A DNA stretch of 64,000 nt from assembly GCF_030811685.1 (NCBI RefSeq), contig NZ_JAUSRF010000002.1, forward strand, positions 62,001-126,000, read 5' to 3'. The notes under the pieces were generated by a model, which saw only the letters and a program-made list of their open reading frames with translations, was not told where the DNA came from and did not search any database. The DNA comes from Neorhizobium huautlense (GTDB lineage: Bacteria > Pseudomonadota > Alphaproteobacteria > Rhizobiales > Rhizobiaceae). Shown in pieces: positions 17,840-31,355 of this stretch (the first letter of the stretch is position 1; every line of letters begins with the position of its first letter). A program made the translations under genes and the position numbers.

Positions 17840-19099
17840 ATGCGAATTCTGAAGAAGCTGAACAGTTTTGCGAACCTTGGCCTGCGCGCCTCGACGCTGG
17901 TCTTTCGCTTCCTGCTCACCTTCTACATCGTCAAATATTTAGGATACGAGGCGGCCGGTATCTATGGCCTGACGCTCGGCGCCGTCGGCATCATGCCGGC
18001 CCTCATCGGCTGGGGGCTGAACTATTTCGTCGCCCGCGACGCGGTCGGCGTGCCGGTCGTGACGGCTGCGGCAAAAATCAAGACGCGGTTGGTGGTGACG
18101 ACCATTTCGCTGACGCTGGCGACGCTACTGGCCATCGGACTGGCCTTTGCCACCGGTTATCCGCTCACTGCCATCTACATTCTCATCATCGCTTTGGTCT
18201 GGCTGGAAACCTATGCGCTCGACCTGCATGTGCCGATGATCGCCATGGAAATGGCTTTGCAGGCCAATATTCTGGTGTTCATCCGTTCCGCCTTGTGGGT
18301 GCCGGTCATTGTCGGATTGGGCCTGTGGTTGCCGGAGCTGCGCAGTCTCGAAGCCGTGTTTGCCAGCTGGATTTTGAGCTATGTCGTGGTGTTCGCCGTG
18401 CTTTACTGGCTGATCCGCAAATGGCCGCTGGGCGAGATTGCCAAGGCGCCGTTCGAAGGCGAGTGGATCAGGGGCCGACTGAAAAAATCCTGGTTCATCT
18501 ATTTCAGCGATCTCGGACTTGTCGGTCTGGTTTATGCCGACCGTTACATCGTATCCTTCATGCTCGGCCTGACGCTGACGGGTGTCTATACGTTCTACTG
18601 GTCGCTCACCAATGCGCTGCAGACGCTGATGACCACCGCCGTGGTGCAACTGGCGCTGCCTGTCCTGTTCAAGGCCTATAATGCCGGCTCGGCTTCCGAG
18701 TGGAAGCACATCATGAAGAACCAGTTCATCAAGGTGGCGGCGCTTTCGGTGGTGCTGGGGGCGGGCGTCTTTGTCGCCAGCGAAATCCTCATCCATTTTC
18801 TCGATATGAAGGATGTCACCGAATATCGCTCGATCTTCATCATGCTGCTGCTCGCCGCCGTCATCCGCTCCTGCTCGGATCTCTTGAATGTCGGCCTGAC
18901 CAGCATGAAAAAGGACAATCATTACGCCACGATCAACCTTCTCGGCGTCATCCTGTCGGTGGCGATGGCCTTTGCCATGATCGAGATTTTCGGGTTTGCC
19001 GGCACCGGCATTGCGGCACTCGCAACGGCGATCCTTGTCGCCATCGCCCGTGCCATCTTCCTCTTCAAGTTCTCCAAAACCATCGGGGTGGCGCCATGA
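17840..19099 (+). CDS. Wzx-like lipid-linked oligosaccharide flippase
   Basis: A 419-residue polytopic inner-membrane protein with about twelve hydrophobic segments of the MATE/Wzx (polysaccharide biosynthesis protein) type. It opens ASTLVFRFLLTFYIVKYLGYEAAGIYGLTLGA and later has DRYIVSFMLGLTLTGVYTFYWSLTNALQTL, the pattern of Wzx helix 7-8. It is expected to flip the undecaprenyl-linked repeat unit to the periplasm for the Wzy-like polymerase encoded at 8834. The start gives the normal Wzx N terminus; an AGGA lies 13 bases upstream. It follows the GT4 gene by 46 bases. Confidence 0.84.
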   Translation: MRILKKLNSFANLGLRASTLVFRFLLTFYIVKYLGYEAAGIYGLTLGAVGIMPALIGWGLNYFVARDAVGVPVVTAAAKIKTRLVVTTISLTLATLLAIGLAFATGYPLTAIYILIIALVWLETYALDLHVPMIAMEMALQANILVFIRSALWVPVIVGLGLWLPELRSLEAVFASWILSYVVVFAVLYWLIRKWPLGEIAKAPFEGEWIRGRLKKSWFIYFSDLGLVGLVYADRYIVSFMLGLTLTGVYTFYWSLTNALQTLMTTAVVQLALPVLFKAYNAGSASEWKHIMKNQFIKVAALSVVLGAGVFVASEILIHFLDMKDVTEYRSIFIMLLLAAVIRSCSDLLNVGLTSMKKDNHYATINLLGVILSVAMAFAMIEIFGFAGTGIAALATAILVAIARAIFLFKFSKTIGVAP

Positions 19100-19224
19100 T
19101 CGCCTCCTCGAAAGATGACAATTGCGCATATTTTGCTGCATTGCGGTAGACAGGGCTTGAATCATTGATGTACGTTTTAGCTGTCCGTCAGACGACCCAT
19201 TGCGGCGGCAGCCAGATCAACCTG

Positions 19225-19246
19225 GTGGGGGTCGTTTTGGCCCCAC
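19225..19246 (+). other. hairpin in the lpsL leader
   Basis: GTGGGG and CCCCAC form a 6-bp stem around a 10-base loop, 19 bases before the lpsL start. It may affect lpsL translation or end upstream transcripts; there is no long T-run. Confidence 0.3.
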
Positions 19247-19265
19247 ATCGCGCGAAAGGGTAAAC

Positions 19266-20273
19266 ATGCGCTATCTCATTACCGGCACTGCGGGCTTTAT
19301 CGGTTTCCACCTGGCCAAGCGGCTGCTCGACGAGGGCCATTTTGTCGTCGGTTTCGACGGCATGACGCAATATTACGACACCAAGCTCAAGGAAAAGCGC
19401 CACGAGATCCTTGCCCGTTCCAACGGCTTCAAGGCGGTTGTCGCGCAGCTGGAAGACAAGGATGCGCTGGACAAGGCCGCCGAGCTTGCCGAACCGGACG
19501 TGATCGTTCACCTCGCCGCCCAGGCCGGCGTGCGTTACAGCCTTGAAAACCCGCGTTCCTACGTGGATTCCAACCTTGTCGGCTCGTTCAACATCATCGA
19601 GCTTGCCCGCCAGATCCAGCCGAAGCATCTGCTTCTGGCATCGACTTCCTCCGTCTACGGCGCCAACGAAAAGATCCCGTTTGCCGAAAGCGACAAGGCC
19701 GACGAGCAGATGACCATCTATGCCGCGACCAAGAAGTCGATGGAGCTGATGGCGCACAGCTATGCGCATCTGTTCAAGGTGCCCACCACCGCCTTCCGCT
19801 TCTTCACGGTCTATGGTCCATGGGGCCGTCCGGACATGGCGCTGTTCAAGTTCGTCGATGCCATCCGCAACGATCGCCCGATCGATATCTACGGCGAAGG
19901 CAAGATGAGCCGCGACTTCACCTATATCGATGACCTCGTCGAGGGTATCGTCCGGCTTATGGCGGTGCCGCCTTGCGAAGAAAACCGCGTCGTTTCCGAT
20001 GGCGTCACCGACACGCTATCTGCGCATGCGCCGTTCCGCGTCGTCAATATCGGCGGTGGCCAACCGGTCGAGCTGATGCGCTTTGTCGAGACGATCGAGG
20101 AAGCCATGGGCAAGCCGGCGATCCGCAACATGCTGCCGATGCAGAAGGGCGATGTGCCACGCACCTTTGCTTCGCCGGATCTGCTGGTGGCGCTCACGAA
20201 ATTCAAACCGGAAATTGATCTCGATTACGGGGTGCGCCGGTTTGCGGAATGGTATAAGGAATTTTACAGCTAA
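19266..20273 (+). CDS. lpsL: UDP-glucuronate 4-epimerase
   Basis: NAD-dependent extended SDR of 335 residues that interconverts UDP-glucuronate and UDP-galacturonate. [21 protein letters not shown] holds the GxxGxxG loop, LASTSSVYG the catalytic Ser/Thr, and [19 protein letters not shown] the YxxxK pair. [16 protein letters not shown] and [18 protein letters not shown] are diagnostic of the UDP-GlcA epimerase group, and the overall protein matches the rhizobial LpsL type. It would supply galacturonate for the polymer or for lipopolysaccharide core. It is preceded by a 166-base gap and followed by an exported glycosidase-like gene. Confidence 0.9.
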   Translation: MRYLITGTAGFIGFHLAKRLLDEGHFVVGFDGMTQYYDTKLKEKRHEILARSNGFKAVVAQLEDKDALDKAAELAEPDVIVHLAAQAGVRYSLENPRSYVDSNLVGSFNIIELARQIQPKHLLLASTSSVYGANEKIPFAESDKADEQMTIYAATKKSMELMAHSYAHLFKVPTTAFRFFTVYGPWGRPDMALFKFVDAIRNDRPIDIYGEGKMSRDFTYIDDLVEGIVRLMAVPPCEENRVVSDGVTDTLSAHAPFRVVNIGGGQPVELMRFVETIEEAMGKPAIRNMLPMQKGDVPRTFASPDLLVALTKFKPEIDLDYGVRRFAEWYKEFYS

Positions 20274-20361
20274 AAATTCGTGATACCGTCACACTTTTGC
20301 CGGAAGATCGGTGTAGCAGGCTCTCGCCTGACGCTGATCTGACGGCTTTAAGGAGCGCTGG

Positions 20362-21726
20362 ATGCGGAAGACAGTGGCGAAAGCCTGCATAGCGGTAACA
20401 GCCATGCTGATGCTTCAGTCGGGTGTCGTATTCTCTGCCGACAGCGCTTCCGTTTCCTTCGACCGGGCCGATCTTGTTGCCCGGCCGGAGCCTCTCACCA
20501 TCGGCGTTGGCGTGCATTTCGGCATTGGTGGCGAGTATAATTACGTGGCGGGAAAAACCGCCGCACTCATCAGGGATATGGGCTTTGGCTCCTATCGTGA
20601 TGATCTGGCTTGGCCGGCCTTCGATCAGCCGGGTGCGAAACAGGGCAGGCCAGAACCAAAACAGCTTTTCGATTTCATGAAATTGCGGCCGGCGCGACCG
20701 CTGCTGATCCTCGGCCATGGCAATCCGCAGGTCAAGGAAGGCGATCCACCGCTCACCGAGGCAGGGCGCAAGGCCTTTGCCGATTTTGCCGCGCGGGCCG
20801 CCGCCGCCGCCGAACCGTTCGATCCGATCTACGAAATCTGGAACGAATGGAACCTGACGGCGCGTTTTTCGTTGCCGTTTCTGGTCGGGCCCGGAAAACC
20901 GGATGATCCGCGCGCAGCAAAGTTCTATTCGGCACTGGCGAAAGCCACCATTCCGGCGGTTGCCGAGGCAGCACCCGGCGCGCCGCTTCTGGTCGGTGCC
21001 GTGGGTGTCGATGAAGGCTGGCAGTGGACGAAGGCCGTGGTCGATGATGGTGCCGTAATGACCCCCGCCGGTCTGTCGGTGCACATGTATAACCACTGCG
21101 AGCCGGACGAGACCAAACGCAATGCGACCGAACTGGTCGATCGGCTGGAAGACCTGCAGAAAATGCTGTCTGAGAAAGACGGCAAACAGGTTCCGATCTC
21201 GGTCACGGAATTCGGATGGCCGACGGCCAAGAAGCCCTGCGTGATCAGCACACGGGCGCAGGCCGACAATATCGCGCAGTTTCTGTTGTGGTCGGCCGCG
21301 ACACCCTGGATGAAGGGTGCCTGGGTCTACCAGTTGAAGGATCAGGGCCGCGACGCAAACGATCTGGAGGCCAATTTCGGTCTCTTCGATTACGATTACA
21401 AACCGAAGCCGGCAGCCTGCGCCGTGCGCGAGGTCATCCGTCTGGTGAAACAGGCCAAGGCTTTTCACCTGAGCCGTCCGATGCCGGACGTTTTTGTACT
21501 GGCCATGGATGACGGCAAGGCGACACGACTGGCGGCATGGACGACGCGGGCGGAAATCCGGGCCGATATGTCGATACCGGCGGGCGAGGTGGCAAAGGCG
21601 CAGGCCTTGTGCGCCTCCGAGCCTCTCGCCGGTGACAAGAGTTTCGAAATAGGGGCGACACCGGTTCTGGTGGAGCTCGCAAAACATAATAGTACAGATT
21701 TTTCAGTAGATATTTCAATTAAGTAA
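20362..21726 (+). CDS. exported clan GH-A glycosidase-like protein, copy 2
   Basis: A 454-residue protein with a signal peptide (MRKTVAKACIAVTAMLML..VVFSA) and a predicted (beta/alpha)8 hydrolase domain. IYEIWNEWN carries the presumed acid/base Glu162 and SVTEFGWPT the presumed nucleophile Glu283; their spacing matches the paralogue at 4081-5457, with which it shares GLSVHMYN and YKPKPAAC-type segments. An AAGGAGC ribosome site supports the start. The two paralogues lie at opposite ends of the glycosyltransferase region. A role in cutting or editing the locus polymer in the periplasm is inferred from location and fold only. The last 10 codons are AT-rich compared with the rest. Confidence 0.8.
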   Translation: MRKTVAKACIAVTAMLMLQSGVVFSADSASVSFDRADLVARPEPLTIGVGVHFGIGGEYNYVAGKTAALIRDMGFGSYRDDLAWPAFDQPGAKQGRPEPKQLFDFMKLRPARPLLILGHGNPQVKEGDPPLTEAGRKAFADFAARAAAAAEPFDPIYEIWNEWNLTARFSLPFLVGPGKPDDPRAAKFYSALAKATIPAVAEAAPGAPLLVGAVGVDEGWQWTKAVVDDGAVMTPAGLSVHMYNHCEPDETKRNATELVDRLEDLQKMLSEKDGKQVPISVTEFGWPTAKKPCVISTRAQADNIAQFLLWSAATPWMKGAWVYQLKDQGRDANDLEANFGLFDYDYKPKPAACAVREVIRLVKQAKAFHLSRPMPDVFVLAMDDGKATRLAAWTTRAEIRADMSIPAGEVAKAQALCASEPLAGDKSFEIGATPVLVELAKHNSTDFSVDISIK

Positions 21727-22095
21727 GACTTTTTACTCCCGATTTTCAATCGGGTGGTGATGATTTCGGCGGCGCAAGGCCGGCCGAGCCGGAGCAGAAC
21801 AAGCGGACCATTAAAGAGTTCCGTGCTGCCGGCAGATTTACCGGGGAGGGCGACCGCGATCCGCATCCAAGGGTGCATCGCGTCCCGGCTTTGGGCCGGC
21901 AGATTTGGGCAAAAGCTGCGCGGGACCGCATGGTCGTGTCCCCGGCTGCTGCCGCGTACCCATGCGGTACGTTTTCCGTTTTCGCGGCGCGCAAGTGTCC
22001 GAAAAGCGATCAGGGTCCGGTCGTTAAGATGCAACCCAATCCCAAAAGGGGCAATTCAGCAGTTGATGTTTCACTAATTTATCGAACGGGGATGA
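21727..22095 (+). other. 369-base gap before the giant repeat-protein gene
   Basis: No convincing gene was found in either strand. A perfect 7-bp hairpin (CCCGATT-TTC-AATCGGG, 21738-21754) follows the upstream gene by 11 bases and may end its transcript, although no T-run comes after it. The remainder is GC-rich up to about 22020 and then AT-rich just before the start at 22096, which is where a promoter and leader would be expected; no clear sigma-70 boxes were picked out. Confidence 0.5.
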
Positions 22096-28192
<6,097 letters not shown>

Positions 28193-28198
28193 CGACCG

Positions 28199-29275
28199 TC
28201 AGGCCCTCACCTTCGGCTTCTGCCAATAGGCGCTGATGCTCATCCGCTTGCGGTCGTGACCGCGATTTTTCAGAAAATCACGGATGGCGCGGGCCTCGGT
28301 CTTTTCGCAGCCGCCCCAGATATAGGTGCCTTCGGGTGCTGCCTCGGCGGCTTCCTTCACGCGGGCTTCCAATAGACGCATCGTGCCGGCCTTGCCGCCA
28401 TTGCGGTGCAGCCAGTTGATTTCGAGCGTCGCCGGGGAGGCAAGCTGCTGTTCTTCCGCAGCATTGTCGATCTCGATAAAAACGCGGATCGTCGAGGTTT
28501 TTGGCGCTTCCGCCACCATGCGGGCAATCGCGGGCAGGGCGGCTTCGTCACCGGCCAGAATGATCGAGCGGGCATGCGCCACGCCATCGCCACCCGGACC
28601 CATGATGCCGATCACATCGCCCGGCTTGGCCGAAACGGCAAACTCAGCACCCGGCATCGGTTCGCCATCGCCCTCATGCAGCACGAAATCGATATCCAGC
28701 TGGCCGCGCTCGCGATCGACGCTGCGGATCGTATAGATGCGCACGGCGATATCCTTTTCATCCGGCCATGCCACGCGGCCATCCGGGCGCATGCTGGGCC
28801 AGACCACAGGGCCATTATGCTGCGGGATCAGCAGGCGCACATGCAGGCCGACACCGATGAACTGCTCGACATTGCGGCAGGAGACCGTCACGCGGCGCAT
28901 ATGCGGCGTGATCTCCGTCGTCTCGACCACGGTTGCCTCGCGAAAACTCGGCAGCGCATCCGGGTTCGGTTCTTCCGCCCAGATCAGTTCCAGCGGTTCA
29001 TCGCCGGCAAATTCAAACAGATGTTCGGCAATCATGCTGCGGGCCGACACGATGAATTTCTGGGCCGGGCAATCGATTTCGATGGCGAGCTTGTTGTCGA
29101 CGATATCGATATCGGCATTGCCGATGATGGTAATCAGTTTCGCGCCGTTCTCGCGGCGATGCACATCGGCATGCTCGACAAAATGTTCGCAGATCTCCTC
29201 CAGCATGCGCTGCGGATCGGCAGGGATGGCGGTGCCGGAGAGGGTAAAACGTTCAGCCATGGGCATCATGGTCAT
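28199..29275 (-). CDS. siderophore-interacting protein, ferric-siderophore reductase
   Basis: A 358-residue cytosolic flavoprotein expected to reduce ferric siderophore and release iron. Residues about 10-105 form a DUF2218-type domain (FTLSGTAIPADP to LIWAEEPN). The rest is a SIP/ViuB-type FAD/NAD(P)H reductase: MRRVTVSCRNVEQFIGVG, RIYTIRSVD for FAD, GIMGPGGDGVA, LAGDEAALPAIARM for NAD(P)H, and YIWGGCEKTEARAIRDFLKN. Several ATGs lie at the 5' end (29275, 29269, 29266, 29260); the first is used. It lies 51 bases after the ABC ATPase gene and is probably in its operon. Confidence 0.9.
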   Translation of the reverse strand: MTMMPMAERFTLSGTAIPADPQRMLEEICEHFVEHADVHRRENGAKLITIIGNADIDIVDNKLAIEIDCPAQKFIVSARSMIAEHLFEFAGDEPLELIWAEEPNPDALPSFREATVVETTEITPHMRRVTVSCRNVEQFIGVGLHVRLLIPQHNGPVVWPSMRPDGRVAWPDEKDIAVRIYTIRSVDRERGQLDIDFVLHEGDGEPMPGAEFAVSAKPGDVIGIMGPGGDGVAHARSIILAGDEAALPAIARMVAEAPKTSTIRVFIEIDNAAEEQQLASPATLEINWLHRNGGKAGTMRLLEARVKEAAEAAPEGTYIWGGCEKTEARAIRDFLKNRGHDRKRMSISAYWQKPKVRA

Positions 29276-29326
29276 GGGCGCGCATCCTTCGGAGTTGAAA
29301 CAGGTGAGGTGGGCATGGCCGGCACC

Positions 29327-30106
29327 TTAAAGAAGATAGCTGACCGGTTCCTGGCGAACCGGATGCATGAACACGCCCATGCCGATACCAAAGATGTCCT
29401 GCAGCATGTCGGAGCGGACGATCTCGGACGGTTTTCCACGCGCAATGACGCGGCCGTTGCCGAGCGCCACCATGTGGTCGCAATAACGGGCGGCGAGGTT
29501 GATATCGTGCAGAACGACGATGACGGTCAGGTTCCGCTCGTGGCAGAGGTCATGCACCAGCGAGAGCACGCTTGCCTGATGCGAAAGGTCGAGCGCCGAT
29601 GTCGGCTCGTCGAGCAGAATGCAACGGGCATCCTGCGCCAGCATCATTGCGATCCAGGCACGCTGGCGTTCGCCACCCGACATGCTGTCCACCAGCCGGT
29701 CCTCGAAACGAATGAGATCGGTGCGCTCCAGCGCTTCATCCACCTTGGCGCGATCGGCATCGGAAAAACGCCCGAGCGCGCCATGCCAGGGAAAACGCCC
29801 GAGCGCCACCAGTTCGCGCACCGTCATGCCATCGGTCTGCGGCGTGAATTGCGGCATATAGGCGAGATGGCGGGCAAATTCACGATTGCCCCATTCATCG
29901 GTCGCCTTGCCGTCCCACAGGATATTGCCGGCGGTGGCGCCGATCTGGCGGGCGATGATTTTAAGAAGCGTGCTTTTGCCCGATCCGTTCGGCCCCACGA
30001 GGCCATAGACATGGCCCGGCTCCAGCGACAGATCGATATCGTGCAAAATATCCTTGCCGGTAGCCGAATAGTTGATGCCGGAAAGGGACAGAAAATTCTG
30101 GGTCAC
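29327..30106 (-). CDS. iron-siderophore ABC transporter ATPase, FecE/FhuC type
   Basis: A 259-residue ATPase of the cobalamin/ferric-siderophore class. It has Walker A GLVGPNGSGKSTLLK, the signature DSMSGGERQRAWIAMML, Walker B CILLDEPTSALDL and the H-loop VIVVLHDINLAARY. GTG 30106 is chosen because it has a GGAG site 8 bases upstream and begins right before the ATPase domain; open frame continues upstream into a receptor-gene relic. No permease or binding-protein gene accompanies it in the window, so it must work with partners elsewhere or be a remnant of a broken operon. Confidence 0.9.
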   Translation of the reverse strand: MTQNFLSLSGINYSATGKDILHDIDLSLEPGHVYGLVGPNGSGKSTLLKIIARQIGATAGNILWDGKATDEWGNREFARHLAYMPQFTPQTDGMTVRELVALGRFPWHGALGRFSDADRAKVDEALERTDLIRFEDRLVDSMSGGERQRAWIAMMLAQDARCILLDEPTSALDLSHQASVLSLVHDLCHERNLTVIVVLHDINLAARYCDHMVALGNGRVIARGKPSEIVRSDMLQDIFGIGMGVFMHPVRQEPVSYLL

Positions 30107-30132
30107 GCAAAAACTCCGGGCGGATACGGAAA

Positions 30133-30160
30133 GGGCGGAAGGGTGATTTCCCTTCCGCCC
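30133..30160 (-). terminator. perfect 11-bp hairpin behind receptor relic
   Basis: GGGCGGAAGGG and CCCTTCCGCCC pair perfectly around a 6-base loop. Read on the minus strand it follows the receptor relic by about 34 bases and is followed by TTT, as a terminator or intercistronic hairpin between a receptor gene and the ATPase gene would be. Confidence 0.6.
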
Positions 30161-30194
30161 AGGCTTCCTGCAAAACCTTTCCGCAAATGTCAAC

Positions 30195-30245
30195 TTACCA
30201 GGTCTTGCTGACCTTGAAAGTGATGGTACGGGCGTCGCGGATTGC
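30195..30245 (-). pseudogene. C-terminal relic of a TonB-dependent receptor
   Basis: On the minus strand, a frame ending at the stop 30195-30197 reads RDARTITFKVSKTW. This is the typical final beta-strand of TonB-dependent outer-membrane receptors, which end in an aromatic residue after alternating polar and hydrophobic residues; compare RTFMGKLTFTW at the end of the intact receptor at 33473. Upstream of about 30245 the resemblance stops. I read this as the last 15 or so codons of a deleted receptor gene that once led the ATPase operon. Confidence 0.6.
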
Positions 30246-30260
30246 CAGTCTGACAAATAC

Positions 30261-30288
30261 TTGATAAAGAAATGAAGGTTTTTAATAA
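30261..30288 (+). promoter_or_regulatory. candidate sigma-70 promoter of the araC-type gene
   Basis: TTGATA (30261-30266) and TAATAA (30283-30288) are separated by 16 bases and lie 19 bases before the ATG at 30307. The match is good, but the leader would be very short. Confidence 0.45.
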
Positions 30289-30306
30289 GAGGCACCCGAG
30301 AGGCCG

Positions 30307-31188
30307 ATGACATTCCAGCCACGGATGCAGAACAGGATCGAAGGCTTTGCCGTCGGCAGTCTGCATCGTCGCGCCTGGAACGGCATTGTCGCCGACCTCT
30401 GGGATGTAGAATGCGGCGCCTATGCCGGCGGTCATTACGTTGCCCGCGATCCGCGTCTCTTCATTCTGCTCGATCACAGCGGCAGCGGCCGCCCCATGAT
30501 CAAACGCTCACCCAATGATGGCGGTGGACAGCAGGACAGACGGGTCAGTCCGATTTCATATGTGCCCGCCGAGATGGAGTTGTGGGTCGATATCCAGGGT
30601 GTCGAGCGGCTGCGCCATCTCGATCTGCATTTCGATGCAAACAGCATCGGTCGCCGATTGATGGACGAGATCGATCCCGATCGGCTCAATCATGCCAACC
30701 TGCTGTTTGCGGATGCCGGCATCATGTCGCTGGCGGAACTCATCGCCGCCGAGATTTCCAATCCGACGCCGCTGCATGATCTTTATGGCGACAGCCTGTG
30801 CCTGGCGCTGATCATCTCGGCGCTGAAGATCGAAAAGACCAATACCCGCAAACGCAGCGCCCTTGCTCCATGGCAGTTGCGCCGTGCCACGGAATTTATC
30901 GATGCCAACTGCCTGCGCGGCATCCGGCTGGAGGAACTGGCGGAGCTGACCGGCCTGTCGCAGTCGCATTTCAGCCATTCCTTCAAGGTTTCGACCGGCA
31001 TGGCGCCGCACCAGTGGCAGATGAAGGCGCGGCTGGACAAGGCAAAGGCGCTGCTGACCGGTTCCGACCACGCTTTGACAACGATTGCCGCCGAGACAGG
31101 TTTTGCCGATCAGGCGCATTTCACCCGGGTTTTCCGACAGCATATCGGCACGACGCCGGCGCGCTGGAAGCGGGCGCAGACGGCGTGA
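30307..31188 (+). CDS. AraC-family transcriptional regulator
   Basis: A 293-residue regulator with an N-terminal sensing part of about 185 residues and a C-terminal AraC DNA-binding domain (residues about 190-290). The latter has two helix-turn-helix units: IRLEELAELTGLSQSHFSHSFK and LTTIAAETGFADQAHFTRVFRQ, followed by GTTPARWKR. It sits between the siderophore ATPase/reductase genes (divergent) and the TonB receptor gene (same strand, 167 bases on), so it probably controls them in response to the ferric siderophore, as AlcR/PchR-type regulators do. Confidence 0.88.
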   Translation: MTFQPRMQNRIEGFAVGSLHRRAWNGIVADLWDVECGAYAGGHYVARDPRLFILLDHSGSGRPMIKRSPNDGGGQQDRRVSPISYVPAEMELWVDIQGVERLRHLDLHFDANSIGRRLMDEIDPDRLNHANLLFADAGIMSLAELIAAEISNPTPLHDLYGDSLCLALIISALKIEKTNTRKRSALAPWQLRRATEFIDANCLRGIRLEELAELTGLSQSHFSHSFKVSTGMAPHQWQMKARLDKAKALLTGSDHALTTIAAETGFADQAHFTRVFRQHIGTTPARWKRAQTA

Positions 31189-31301
31189 TCCGGTTTGGTT
31201 TGCCCTTTTGGCAACACCTTCACAGGCATTTGCTCATACCGTTCAAATTTGCCCAAGAAGCTTCAATTTTCAACGATCGCGGCAATCCGCAAACCCTAAT
31301 T

Positions 31302-31316
31302 TGAGTTAACAGCTCA
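31302..31316 (+). promoter_or_regulatory. candidate iron-responsive operator (IRO, RirA-type)
   Basis: TGA-N9-TCA, the rhizobial IRO pattern, is present and extended to TTGAG-N7-CTCAA (31301-31317). It lies 40 bases before the receptor start and next to TATAAA (31320-31325), where a repressor would block transcription of the receptor gene. Confidence 0.55.
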
Positions 31317-31355
31317 ACTTATAAAGTAGGCCAGTGAGGGCATTGAGGGGTGCAA

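Noticed and set aside
21738-21754. Strong terminator after the second exported glycosidase-like gene
   Set aside because: The 7-bp stem is perfect but no T-run follows, so it is described only as a hairpin in the gap.
28406-30211. A 601-codon plus-strand frame over the siderophore reductase and ATPase genes
   Set aside because: The opposite strand has clear family motifs throughout; this is an antisense shadow rich in His and Arg.
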